Both the position numbers and the translations under genes were made by a program. A stretch of 64,000 bases of DNA from NCBI RefSeq assembly GCF_033763495.1, contig NZ_JANRKL010000168.1, positions 1 to 64,000 of the forward strand, in the 5' to 3' direction. The notes below the pieces were generated by a model, which did not search any database, was not told the DNA's origin, and saw nothing but the letters and a program-made list of their open reading frames with translations. The stretch is from Haliscomenobacter sp033763495. GTDB lineage: Bacteria; Bacteroidota; Bacteroidia; Chitinophagales; Saprospiraceae. Shown in pieces: positions 8,106 to 16,082 of the stretch. How positions within the stretch are numbered: position 1 is the stretch's first letter; every line of letters begins with the position of its first letter.

Positions 8106-9503
8106 CTACGCCGAAGCCTTCAACTCATTCACCAACTCCGTCATCATCTTTTTGGCATCACCAAAAAGCATCCGGTTTTTAGGAGAGTAGAATAGCTCGT
8201 TTTCAATGCCCGCATACCCAGAGCGCATGCTCCGCTTCATGACAATGATGTTTGCAGCATCTTCAACATCCAGGATGGGCATGCCGTAAATGGGCGAACT
8301 TGGATCGGTTTTTGCCGCTGGATTCACCACGTCGTTGGCGCCTACCACCAGCACCACATCGGTCGTTTTGAATTCGGGATTAATGGCTTCCATCTCCACC
8401 AATTTATCGTAACTGACATTACTTTCAGCCAGCAAGATGTTCATGTGTCCCGGCATCCGCCCAGCAACCGGGTGGATGGCGTATTTGACTTCCACCCCCT
8501 CCGCTTCCAGGCAGCTCTCCAGTTCATGGCAAACGTGCTGAGCCTGCGCTACCGCTAGGCCATAACCAGGTACCACAATGACCTTTTTACTGTATTTCAT
8601 CAAAATGGCTGCATCCGAGGCGCTGACTTCCTTGATGGAACCCGTAACGGTTTTGCCCGCTGCTGCTGCAACACTTCCACCACCAAAATTGCCCAGGAGC
8701 ACATTGGTCAAAGAGCGGTTCATGGCTTTGCACATCATCACCGTGAGCAAGGTACCAGCACTTCCAACCAGGATACCACCGAAGAGCATTACCTTGTTGT
8801 CGTACAAAAAGCCACCAAAGGCGGTCGCTACCCCGGTAAAGGAATTGAGCAGCGAAATGACCACGGGCATATCCGCACCACCGATTGGGAACACGAACAA
8901 TAGCCCATAAATCAAACTCAGGCCCAAAATCAGGTAAATGAAAGCAGGATTACTCAAATAGCCCGTTGCCATACCAACCACCAGAGCCACAATGGCGAGC
9001 AAAACCACCATGTTGATCACTTGTTGAGCGGGAAGGTGCAGGTCTTTGATCTTTTCCTCCAGTTTGCCAAATGCGATCATGGAACCCGAAAAGGAAACCG
9101 AGCCAATGATCAGGCCCAATAGCAAAATCACAACTCTGGCGGAATCACCTCCACTGGAATGACTCAAAAAATGATCGTACTCCACAATCGAAATCAAGGC
9201 TGCACACGCACCCCCCATTCCGTTGAAAAATGAGACCATTTGGGGCATTTGGGTCATTTGTACCCGTTTGGCCATTAAGGTACCCACGATGGAGCCCAGA
9301 ATCAAGGCACCAAAAATCCAGGGATAGTTTTTGACCATCACGGAATCATTCAGGAAAATGGTGCCTAAAATAGCAACGGTCATCCCTGCGGCAGCAATCG
9401 TGTTGCCTCGCCGAGCCGTGCTGGGTTTGCCCAACAGCTTGATGCCAAATACAAAGCTGAAGGCAGAAAGGATATAGATGAAATCAAGAATTGATAGTTT
9501 CAC
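8106..9503 (-). CDS. pntB: NAD(P) transhydrogenase subunit beta
   Basis: Beta subunit of proton-translocating transhydrogenase, which couples hydride transfer from NADH to NADP+ to proton re-entry across the inner membrane. At 465 aa it is family-length. Residues 1-280 form a multi-helix membrane domain; the C-terminal third is the NADP(H)-binding domain III with VPGYGLAVAQAQH at about residue 310, then VGANDVVNPAAKTDP and MKRSMRSGYAGIENELFY, hallmark motifs. Third gene of a pntAA-pntAB-pntB operon on the minus strand, 6 bp after pntAB. It is likely a source of NADPH for biosynthesis and redox defence. Confidence 0.97.
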   Translation of the reverse strand: MKLSILDFIYILSAFSFVFGIKLLGKPSTARRGNTIAAAGMTVAILGTIFLNDSVMVKNYPWIFGALILGSIVGTLMAKRVQMTQMPQMVSFFNGMGGACAALISIVEYDHFLSHSSGGDSARVVILLLGLIIGSVSFSGSMIAFGKLEEKIKDLHLPAQQVINMVVLLAIVALVVGMATGYLSNPAFIYLILGLSLIYGLLFVFPIGGADMPVVISLLNSFTGVATAFGGFLYDNKVMLFGGILVGSAGTLLTVMMCKAMNRSLTNVLLGNFGGGSVAAAAGKTVTGSIKEVSASDAAILMKYSKKVIVVPGYGLAVAQAQHVCHELESCLEAEGVEVKYAIHPVAGRMPGHMNILLAESNVSYDKLVEMEAINPEFKTTDVVLVVGANDVVNPAAKTDPSSPIYGMPILDVEDAANIIVMKRSMRSGYAGIENELFYSPKNRMLFGDAKKMMTELVNELKASA

Positions 9504-9509
9504 GGCGGC

Positions 9510-9812
9510 TTATTTTTTCTTTTTGAACATTTCCAACATCCGGTCGGTCACTACAAAGCCGCCGACTACGTTGAGGGTACCCAAAAACACGGCAATGAAG
9601 CCCAGGATGGTAGCGAATAGGTTTTCCGCCTGCCCCATCACAATAATGGACCCAATAATAATGACGCCGTGAATGGCATTGGCCCCACTCATCAGCGGGG
9701 TGTGCAATACGGACGGAACTTTTTCGATGAGTTCAACGCCCACAAAAATCATCAGGACGATCAGGTAAATCATCAACTGATGTTCGGATATAAATTGAAA
9801 AATTGCTTGCAT
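9510..9812 (-). CDS. pntAB: NAD(P) transhydrogenase subunit alpha part 2 (membrane)
   Basis: A 100-residue membrane protein equal to the C-terminal membrane segment of the single-chain alpha subunit of enterobacteria, here a separate polypeptide as in Rhodospirillum. Three hydrophobic helices are visible (LMIYLIVLMIFVGVELI, AIHGVIIIGSIIVMG, TILGFIAVFLGTLNVVGGFV), then VTDRMLEMFKKKK. The conserved HTPLMSGANAIHGV motif identifies the family. Second gene of the operon, 14 bp after pntAA. Confidence 0.96.
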   Translation of the reverse strand: MQAIFQFISEHQLMIYLIVLMIFVGVELIEKVPSVLHTPLMSGANAIHGVIIIGSIIVMGQAENLFATILGFIAVFLGTLNVVGGFVVTDRMLEMFKKKK

Positions 9813-9826
9813 CTGATGTGTAAAAT

Positions 9827-10933
9827 TTAGGGTTTAAGGATTTGGCCATCGCGGCAAATGAGGGTTCCCACCGTGATTTCATCGCTCATGTCCCATTTGA
9901 AGCCTTCATTGCTGGCCAAATGGGTCACAAAAGCATATACGTTTTTGGCATAACTTTCACTGGCATTGGGGGCCAACAAAGAAGGTAAATTGGCATAACC
10001 GACAATTTTTACCCCGTGTTTCACCACCGCTTTCCCTACTTCGCTGAGTTCGCAGTTGCCGCCCTGTTCTACCGCCATGTCTACGATGACAGATCCCGTT
10101 TTCATCACCTTAACCATGTCTTCGGTGACCAAAACCGGCGCTTTTCGCCCGGGAACCTGCGCGGTGGTGATCACCACATCTGCTACTGCCAGGTGTTTTT
10201 TGAGGATTTCCCTTTGACGGGTCAGCACATCTTCGCCAGCTTCTTTGACGTAGCCGCCTTCAATTTTTACGCCATTGCCCGTGTCAAAAGAGATGAACTT
10301 GCCCCCCAGGGATTCCACTTCCTCCTTGGTTTCAGGCCGTATGTCGGTCACTTCCACCACTGCGCCCAAACGCCGGGCCGTACCAATGGCTTGCAGCCCA
10401 GCCACGCCAGCCCCAAAAATGAGTACTTTTGAGGGGGTAATGGTACCTGCTGCAGTCATCAGCATCGGAAAAATTTTACCCGATTCGTTAGCAGCAATAG
10501 TGACGGCCTTGTATCCAGCGAGATTGGCCTGGGAACTGAGGGCATCCATCGTTTGGGCGCGGGAGATGCGCGGGATGGCGTCCATACTAAACAAGGCAAC
10601 TTGGCGGGCATTGATCTTTTCTACCAGATCCTTATTGGTCATGTGGTAGACGAAAGAGATGAGGACTGTACCTGCGCGGAGTTTTTCAATCTCCTCCTCG
10701 TTGGGAGGGTTTAACTTACACAATACGTCAGCGGAATTGAATACTTCACTGGCAGAAGAAAGGATTGTTGCACCCGCTTCAACGTAGGCTTCGTCGGAAA
10801 AGAAGGAGTTGAGTCCGGCACCACTTTCGATGACGCATTCAAATCCGTTCTTAATCAATTGTTTGCATACAGTTGGCGATAGAGCAACCCGGTTTTCATC
10901 TGGCCTAGTTTCCTTAATGGCACCTATTTTCAT
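9827..10933 (-). CDS. pntAA: NAD(P) transhydrogenase subunit alpha part 1 (NAD-binding)
   Basis: A soluble 368-residue NAD(H)-binding domain I subunit. It starts MKIGAIKETRPDENRVALSP, typical of the alanine dehydrogenase/PNT N-terminal domain; the Rossmann motif GAGVAGLQAIGTARRLGA lies near residue 175, followed by VEVTDIRPETKEEVESLGG and QVPGRKAPVLVT. It binds NADH and docks on the PntAB/PntB membrane complex. It is the first gene of the operon, with about 280 bp of upstream space for a promoter; no strong TAnnTTTG match was seen there. Confidence 0.97.
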   Translation of the reverse strand: MKIGAIKETRPDENRVALSPTVCKQLIKNGFECVIESGAGLNSFFSDEAYVEAGATILSSASEVFNSADVLCKLNPPNEEEIEKLRAGTVLISFVYHMTNKDLVEKINARQVALFSMDAIPRISRAQTMDALSSQANLAGYKAVTIAANESGKIFPMLMTAAGTITPSKVLIFGAGVAGLQAIGTARRLGAVVEVTDIRPETKEEVESLGGKFISFDTGNGVKIEGGYVKEAGEDVLTRQREILKKHLAVADVVITTAQVPGRKAPVLVTEDMVKVMKTGSVIVDMAVEQGGNCELSEVGKAVVKHGVKIVGYANLPSLLAPNASESYAKNVYAFVTHLASNEGFKWDMSDEITVGTLICRDGQILKP

Positions 10934-11139
10934 AGAATTAAAAAAAGTTAGGTTAGGATCAGAGTTGAAATCAATTACAATGTTAGCATCTATATTGACA
11001 AATCCACATTTTTAGGGAAATAAAATTGGGCAAATTCGCGGCTTTTTACTCGATTGTTTTTTCAATGTTACAAAACGCCGACAGGGACTCATGTGGTTTG
11101 AGAGCGGAAAGCTAAGTCAAACAGCGCAATGAATAGGTG

Positions 11140-11191
11140 AAAAAAAGAATGGAGCCTGATGACAAATTGCATCAGGCTCCATTCTTTTTTT
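11140..11191. terminator. Intrinsic terminator of the ubiE-porT operon
   Basis: Perfect 22-bp inverted repeat, 11140-11161 with 11170-11191, around an 8-nt loop. It is flanked by A7 and T7 so is bidirectional in form. It lies 20 bp past the porT stop. No gene is visible in 10934-11210 apart from this hairpin and the pnt leader. Confidence 0.9.
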
Positions 11192-11210
11192 ACAAGTCAA
11201 TCAAGATAGA

Positions 11211-11945
11211 TTAACCTTCGAAGTGTAGGGATATCGTAAAGGTACGGGAGAGCAATTTTTCCAGAACCGTTGATTCTTGCAATGCAGGATTGTAAATCAA
11301 AGTGTTGCCGATTCCCTGGGAGATCTTCAACTCAGGTGAAAAAATGAAGAAAGGGAAAAAGAACTGCAAACCAGCCCCGTATTCCAACTGAAAGTCGGAA
11401 GGGGAGATACGTACCAGCGTTTCAGCTTGTTTGGAGCGGGAATCACTCGCTACGTCAAAAGAATATTTTACCCCGGCAATTACAAATACCCTTTTGTCGT
11501 GAAAAGGCGCCGATTTGTAACGCACCTGAAAGGGCATTTCTACAAATACGGATTCTACAGTACGCTGACTAAAATCGCGGAAACGGCTCGCTTTATCGTA
11601 ATTGATGTTCCGTTCGGCAAAAGAGAGGGTGGGCAAAAAGCGGAAATCGAAATAATCTCCCATTTTCAGGTTGGTGACGATCCCAAGGTTGAAGCCTGGC
11701 CCGGTTACTGATTCGACGGTTTGGATGCTGTCGCTCATCAAAAACTGCTTGGAGCGAAAGGGTTTAAAATTGGAGGAATTGATCCCCAGCGTGATGCCAA
11801 AATAGTATGGCTTTTGATTGAAATCCAAAAAGTTAGGATTGCCTCGGTATTTCTGTGCTTGTAAACTACCTACGGCCAAAACCACTATCGCAATTACTTG
11901 AACCCAACGTAAATGGAACAAACGCCCAGAGTTAATGCAGTGCAT
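11211..11945 (-). CDS. porT: PorT-family outer membrane protein (type IX secretion)
   Basis: A 244-residue beta-barrel protein of the PorT/SprT family, required in Bacteroidota for type IX secretion and gliding. A signal peptide (about residues 12-31, VQVIAIVVLAVGSLQAQ) precedes KYRGNPNFLDFNQKPYYFGI, then alternating barrel strands to the terminal TFTISLHFEG, a typical aromatic/Gly end. Its position just after ubiE matches an arrangement known in other Bacteroidota and strengthens the call. With the ATG at 11943-11945 the gene overlaps the 3' end of ubiE by 52 bp; a TTG eight codons inside is an alternative start. Its presence indicates a T9SS able to export the C-terminal-domain protein at 19121. 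Confidence 0.87.
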   Translation of the reverse strand: MHCINSGRLFHLRWVQVIAIVVLAVGSLQAQKYRGNPNFLDFNQKPYYFGITLGINSSNFKPFRSKQFLMSDSIQTVESVTGPGFNLGIVTNLKMGDYFDFRFLPTLSFAERNINYDKASRFRDFSQRTVESVFVEMPFQVRYKSAPFHDKRVFVIAGVKYSFDVASDSRSKQAETLVRISPSDFQLEYGAGLQFFFPFFIFSPELKISQGIGNTLIYNPALQESTVLEKLLSRTFTISLHFEG

Positions 11946-12619
11946 CGGTTAGATTTAAATCCAGTTTTCTCAAATATGTTCAGGAATGCCTGCCCTTCGG
12001 GGAATACCTGCACGGACTCGTACAAATAGGAATACGCCCTTTGGTCATTGGAGGTAAAACGCCCAATCAGTGGCAACATGTATTTGAAGTAGGCATTAAA
12101 TATTTGTTTGAAGGGAAAAAGTTTGGGTTGGGAGAATTCCAGGACTACAATTTTGCCTCCAGGTTTGAGTACCCGGTACATTTCAGAGAGCCCCTGTTCC
12201 AGGTTTTCAAAGTTGCGAACGCCAAATGCGGCAGTGACTACATCGAATTGATCGTCTTTGAAATGCAACTCTTGAGAGTCACCGTCTTCAAGGTGTACGA
12301 TTTTGTTCAAACCCTTATCGCGTACTTTCACCTGCCCGATTTCCAACATCTTTGGAGCAATGTCCACCCCAATGATTTCCTGGGGTTTGATTTGTTCAGC
12401 CATAGCAATGGCTAAATCTGCGGTTCCTGTAGCGATGTCTAGAATGCGTTGAGGCTGATTTTCAGCGACTTCTTTAATGGCTTTACGTCGCCAACCCCGA
12501 TCAATGCCCAAAGACAAAAAGTGGTTGAGGAAATCGTAGTAAGGAGCAATCCGGTCAAACATGCGGGAAACCTGCTTGGTTTTGGATTCTTGCTCATTGT
12601 AAGGGGTAATTTGACCCAT
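11894..12619 (-). CDS. ubiE: Menaquinone/ubiquinone biosynthesis C-methyltransferase
   Basis: A 241-residue SAM-dependent methyltransferase that converts demethylmenaquinone to menaquinone (MenG/UbiE). Visible motifs: FDRIAPYYDFLNHFLSLGID near the N-terminus, SAM motif ILDIATGTADLAIAMA, EIIGVDIAPKMLEIG, and the UbiE signature VTAAFGVRNFENLEQGL followed by YRVLKPGGKIVVLEFSQP. The start at 12617-12619 (MGQITPYNEQE) is chosen because upstream in-frame residues read as non-conserved leader. First gene of the operon with porT; menaquinone is the usual quinone in this phylum. Confidence 0.95.
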   Translation of the reverse strand: MGQITPYNEQESKTKQVSRMFDRIAPYYDFLNHFLSLGIDRGWRRKAIKEVAENQPQRILDIATGTADLAIAMAEQIKPQEIIGVDIAPKMLEIGQVKVRDKGLNKIVHLEDGDSQELHFKDDQFDVVTAAFGVRNFENLEQGLSEMYRVLKPGGKIVVLEFSQPKLFPFKQIFNAYFKYMLPLIGRFTSNDQRAYSYLYESVQVFPEGQAFLNIFEKTGFKSNRCTALTLGVCSIYVGFK

Positions 12620-12832
12620 GTTGGAAAAAAATTTGTGCAAAATTACATTAAATGTGCAAAGCGAATAATGAAAAGCGAATAGTGAAACAGAAACCACCAT
12701 TTTTAGTTTAAACAAGCTCAAAATCTGTAGTTGTTATTTAGTTGGTAGGTCTTATGGAAAATATAGTTTTTCCCTTTTGGACGATTGTAACATCCTGGAA
12801 TAAAAAACTGGGCAATACTCCCCTTTTTTTTG

Positions 12833-12840
12833 TAAGTTTG
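12833..12840 (+). promoter_or_regulatory. Candidate -7 box upstream of the 12981 gene
   Basis: TAAGTTTG matches TAnnTTTG and lies 140 bp before the ATG at 12981; no clear TTG at -33. The rest of the divergent space 12620-12980 shows no gene. Confidence 0.35.
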
Positions 12841-12980
12841 TTGAAAATGTGATAATTACCTCATAGCCTCCTCGTCTTTGCTCCTCACTTTTTATTCTTT
12901 TCTGCATTTTTTTAAAAAAAGACCATCAGGCTGGGAACGCAAGCCTGGCTTTTCAACACATCAAACAAAATTCAACTGTC

Positions 12981-14099
12981 ATGAAAACCCATCTGTGTAT
13001 CCTCATCGCCACTTTATCGCTCATCAATGGATTGAGCGCTCAACCCAATAAGAAATTGGCTCCCGCCTTGGGCAAATTTCTAAACACTGAATTTATGGTC
13101 AAGTTTCACGATTTGAAACTGGAAGCCGAGAGTGCAGCCATGAATGTTATCGCCAAGGAGCAAAAGATGAAACCAGATGATGTGGCCAAAGTACGTACTG
13201 CATTCAACCAAACTGCCCAACGGGCCAATAAAATCCTGGAAGGCATCAAGCAGGATTTCCTTGATCCCAAAAAACTGAAATCCATTGAAGGAATGCCCGA
13301 CTTGTACTCCGATGGCCTAAAACTGCGCCTAATTGAATTGCAGGAGTTTTATTCCATGCATTTTCAACAAACCCTGGCCGATGCAACTGCTGATCAGATT
13401 GATGGTAGCGCACTATTATTGATCGTTACTGAATTGATCAACCTCACCCGTGGTCTCACCGTATATTTTGCTCAAATGCAACGTGAAGCCCGCATGTATA
13501 CCGAGGATTACCTCAACCAACACCTGATAAAACCCCACCGTTGGCGCTATTGGAATGAAGTCCAGTCTGGTGAAGGCAATGGTGATCACTACACCGATTA
13601 CATCCAATACCACGACATTCAAACCAATAACCCCAATGCCAACGGCTTCCCAGCGACAGACTTGAACAACCTGAACAATAGCTGGAACAACCTAAACAAC
13701 AACAGCAATTACAACAACAATTCCTGGAACAACACCACCAACAACACTGGAACCGACTGGAACAATACCAACAATACCGGAAATTGGAACAACACCAACA
13801 ACACTGGAACCTGGAACAATACCACCACCAATACCAACAACACTGGAACCACCACCGACCCCTGGAATACCAATCCTGGAACAACCACTCCGGCACCACT
13901 GCCAGGAGATACCATCACCACCATGCCTCCCATTGACAGTACTTCCAATTTGGCCAAAGACCCTTTCAAATACGATGGAGCCGGTCAAAAAGGCAAACCT
14001 GCCATACCTCCGGGCAAACAACCTGTGAAAAACCAGCCTGGCGCAGTACCACCCAAAGTCAAGGAGAACACTACAGCTCCGATTAAAAACAACAACTAA
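12981..14099 (+). CDS. Secreted Asn/Thr/Trp-rich protein of unknown function
   Basis: A 372-residue exported protein. A signal peptide ends near SLINGLSAQ (residue 21). Residues about 22-200 form a helical domain (KFHDLKLEAESAAMNVIAKE, AFNQTAQRANKILEGIKQDF) ending with RMYTEDYLNQHLIKPHRWRYWNEVQ. Residues about 228-300 are low complexity, built from short N-N-x-x-N-N-T-G-x-W-N-N units encoded by near-repeats of AACAACACCAACAACACTGG. The tail is Pro/Lys-rich. No family recognised. Such Asn/Thr-rich linkers suggest a flexible extracytoplasmic or surface spacer. It heads a co-directional block of exported proteins. Confidence 0.8.
   Translation: MKTHLCILIATLSLINGLSAQPNKKLAPALGKFLNTEFMVKFHDLKLEAESAAMNVIAKEQKMKPDDVAKVRTAFNQTAQRANKILEGIKQDFLDPKKLKSIEGMPDLYSDGLKLRLIELQEFYSMHFQQTLADATADQIDGSALLLIVTELINLTRGLTVYFAQMQREARMYTEDYLNQHLIKPHRWRYWNEVQSGEGNGDHYTDYIQYHDIQTNNPNANGFPATDLNNLNNSWNNLNNNSNYNNNSWNNTTNNTGTDWNNTNNTGNWNNTNNTGTWNNTTTNTNNTGTTTDPWNTNPGTTTPAPLPGDTITTMPPIDSTSNLAKDPFKYDGAGQKGKPAIPPGKQPVKNQPGAVPPKVKENTTAPIKNNN
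13660..13870 (+). repeat. Degenerate short tandem repeats encoding the Asn-rich linker
   Basis: Near-repeats of AACAAYACCAACAAYACTGG within the 12981 gene, each coding NNTNNTG-W-type units. Prone to copy-number change by slippage. Confidence 0.7.
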
Positions 14100-14193
14100 G
14101 CGTGTGGGGGTTCCTGAGCTCAAATTCAAATCTCCTGCTTAGGAACCTTCTACAATCAAAAAACGCAACCCTGAGCCCTCAAACTTTAAAACC

Positions 14194-15696
14194 ATGAAAC
14201 GGCTGTTTTTCCTCATCCTCATTAACTTATTTTTGCTGAGCTACACTTTTGCCCAGGAGTACCCTGCTGGTTTGATTTTGGACGACGAAACTACTTACAA
14301 TCAAACCCAACGACTGGATGCACAAGTCAATAGCAAAGCTGATCTGCCTGTAGCAGTCAGTTTGGAAAAATTTTGTCCGGAAGTCCGCCACCAAGGCGAC
14401 ATCTATTCCTGTGTAGGCTGGGCAGTTGGCTACGCGGGCATGACTATCCAACGGGCCATCCACAACCGCTGCATCGACCGCCAGCTGATCAATGAGAATG
14501 CCCATTCCGCACTTTTTGTCTTCAATCAGGTCAAACAGGATTGTGCCAAAGGGGCCCGCCTTACCGATGCCTTACGCTTCCTCAAAGAAAGAGGAGACTG
14601 CCTGGCCAAAGAATTTGATTTTGACGTCAACGATTGTCAAAAAGCGCCCGCTCCCAATTTGACCCAAATGGCTACTCGCTTTGCCGTAAGTGATTATTTG
14701 ACTTTGTTTGAAAGTGATGCCTCTTTTGAAACCAAGGTCAAACAGGTTAAAAATGCCCTTGCTGGTTTTAAAGCCGTCATCATTGGTATGAATGTCCGCC
14801 GCAATTTTTACAACATGGCCAATGCCAAGTTTTGGTGGCCCGAATTGGGCAATGTGACCCCTGCGGGCGGCCACGCTATGGTGGTGGTGGGTTATGACGA
14901 CCGCGCGGGTGCTTTTCGCCTTTTCAATAGTTGGGGGCAAAACTGGGGCGACAAGGGCTACATTTGGGTGAAATACGAACATTTTGCCCAGTTTTGTAAG
15001 TATGCATACATCATTCAATTGAGTAATACACAGTCAGGTATGCAAGCTGGAAGCCAGGCAAGTGCAGGGAACCAGGCAGGTAACGCCATAGTGGAAACAC
15101 GTCCCTTGGTTCAATTGGGCGGTGCCTTCAGCTTCCAGCATTTTACTGGCTATGACAATTATAGCAACCAGGCCCAGTTTGAGCTAGACAGCGTCCGTTT
15201 TCAGAATGGACGCTATGTGCTCAATAAAACCGATTGGCCGGTGGGGCAATTGTTCCAACTGGAAGTCAACACCCTCAAAGAGGAGGAATACCTTTACGTA
15301 CTCAGCATCGATGCCCAAAGGCAAGTCCATGTGCATTTTCCACGGCAGGAGGCGCTTAATGATAAGTTCAGTGGCCAAAACACCAGTGCTTTGGTGCTCA
15401 GTCAGGGCAGCACTTTATTGGTTCCCGGACCGAACAAGGCGCTGAAAATTGCCAATCCTGGAACAGACCGCCTGATTGTGCTATACAGTAAGCGGCCCAT
15501 CAACGATTTGAAGGGTTTAGCACAGGTTTTGGCGCAATATCAGGGCGATTTTTGGCAACATTTGTTAAGAACCCTCAATCGACATGCGATTCCACCCAGC
15601 GATATTCGTTATCATCCTCGAAGAATGGCTTTTGAGGCATCTACTCGGGGTGATGGCTATATTGTGCCTTTGCTTCTAGAAGTAGACGCCAAATAG
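14194..15696 (+). CDS. Exported papain-family (C1) cysteine peptidase with C-terminal DUF4384-like domain
   Basis: A 500-residue protein with signal peptide (RLFFLILINLFLLSYTFAQ, ending about residue 21). A papain-like domain follows (about 50-275): QGDIYSCVGWAVGYAG with catalytic Cys73 and upstream oxyanion Gln, PAGGHAMVVVGYDD with His227, and LFNSWGQNWGDKGYIWVKYE with Asn245. All three catalytic residues are present, so it should be active. After a Gln/Ala/Gly-rich linker, the C-terminal part (about 305-500) resembles DUF4384-type beta domains (EEYLYVLSIDAQRQVHVHFP). No long propeptide is evident. It lies 94 bp after the Asn-rich protein gene and before the caspase-like gene; substrate unknown, though a surface-protein processing role is conceivable. 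Confidence 0.88.
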   Translation: MKRLFFLILINLFLLSYTFAQEYPAGLILDDETTYNQTQRLDAQVNSKADLPVAVSLEKFCPEVRHQGDIYSCVGWAVGYAGMTIQRAIHNRCIDRQLINENAHSALFVFNQVKQDCAKGARLTDALRFLKERGDCLAKEFDFDVNDCQKAPAPNLTQMATRFAVSDYLTLFESDASFETKVKQVKNALAGFKAVIIGMNVRRNFYNMANAKFWWPELGNVTPAGGHAMVVVGYDDRAGAFRLFNSWGQNWGDKGYIWVKYEHFAQFCKYAYIIQLSNTQSGMQAGSQASAGNQAGNAIVETRPLVQLGGAFSFQHFTGYDNYSNQAQFELDSVRFQNGRYVLNKTDWPVGQLFQLEVNTLKEEEYLYVLSIDAQRQVHVHFPRQEALNDKFSGQNTSALVLSQGSTLLVPGPNKALKIANPGTDRLIVLYSKRPINDLKGLAQVLAQYQGDFWQHLLRTLNRHAIPPSDIRYHPRRMAFEASTRGDGYIVPLLLEVDAK

Positions 15697-16082
15697 ACGT
15701 TGTTACGCAGAAAAATTAACTTCCCGATTTTGGCTTTTAAATAGAAAGTCGAACGTTTCATTTCAAGTGAGCTTTCTATTCAAAAGCTTCAAAAAAAATC
15801 ATGAAGTAATTATTTGCCTCATACTTTGCGGAACCAGGGTATTCAAAAATCCACAGAAAGTATTAGATTTACCCAGCCTTTTAAAGCAAATGGTATTTCC
15901 TTTGCACTGTGATTTATTCGAACGCTGAAAGAAAGTTCCCGCACAGTCTGTTGAAACCTGATCAACAAAAATCTAGCACGTGGATTTGTTTTGCACTACT
16001 ATTTTCCCAACAAGTCGGCAAGGAGGGGCGGTAAAAAAAAGTGCTCATTTTGCTCCACTATTTTGCCTAAATATTTTCCAAA
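15697..16082. other. 386-bp intergenic region
   Basis: No gene is visible. A weak hairpin (9-bp arms, 15740-15748 with 15772-15780) follows the peptidase stop and could reduce read-through. The remainder is A/T-rich with TTTTGCACT-type direct motifs near 15900 and 15990, probably the promoter region of the C14 peptidase gene, but no consensus match stands out. Confidence 0.4.

Noticed and set aside
13660..13870. Amyloid or ice-nucleation type repeat protein
   Set aside because: Repeats are short and degenerate; no regular coil-forming periodicity visible.
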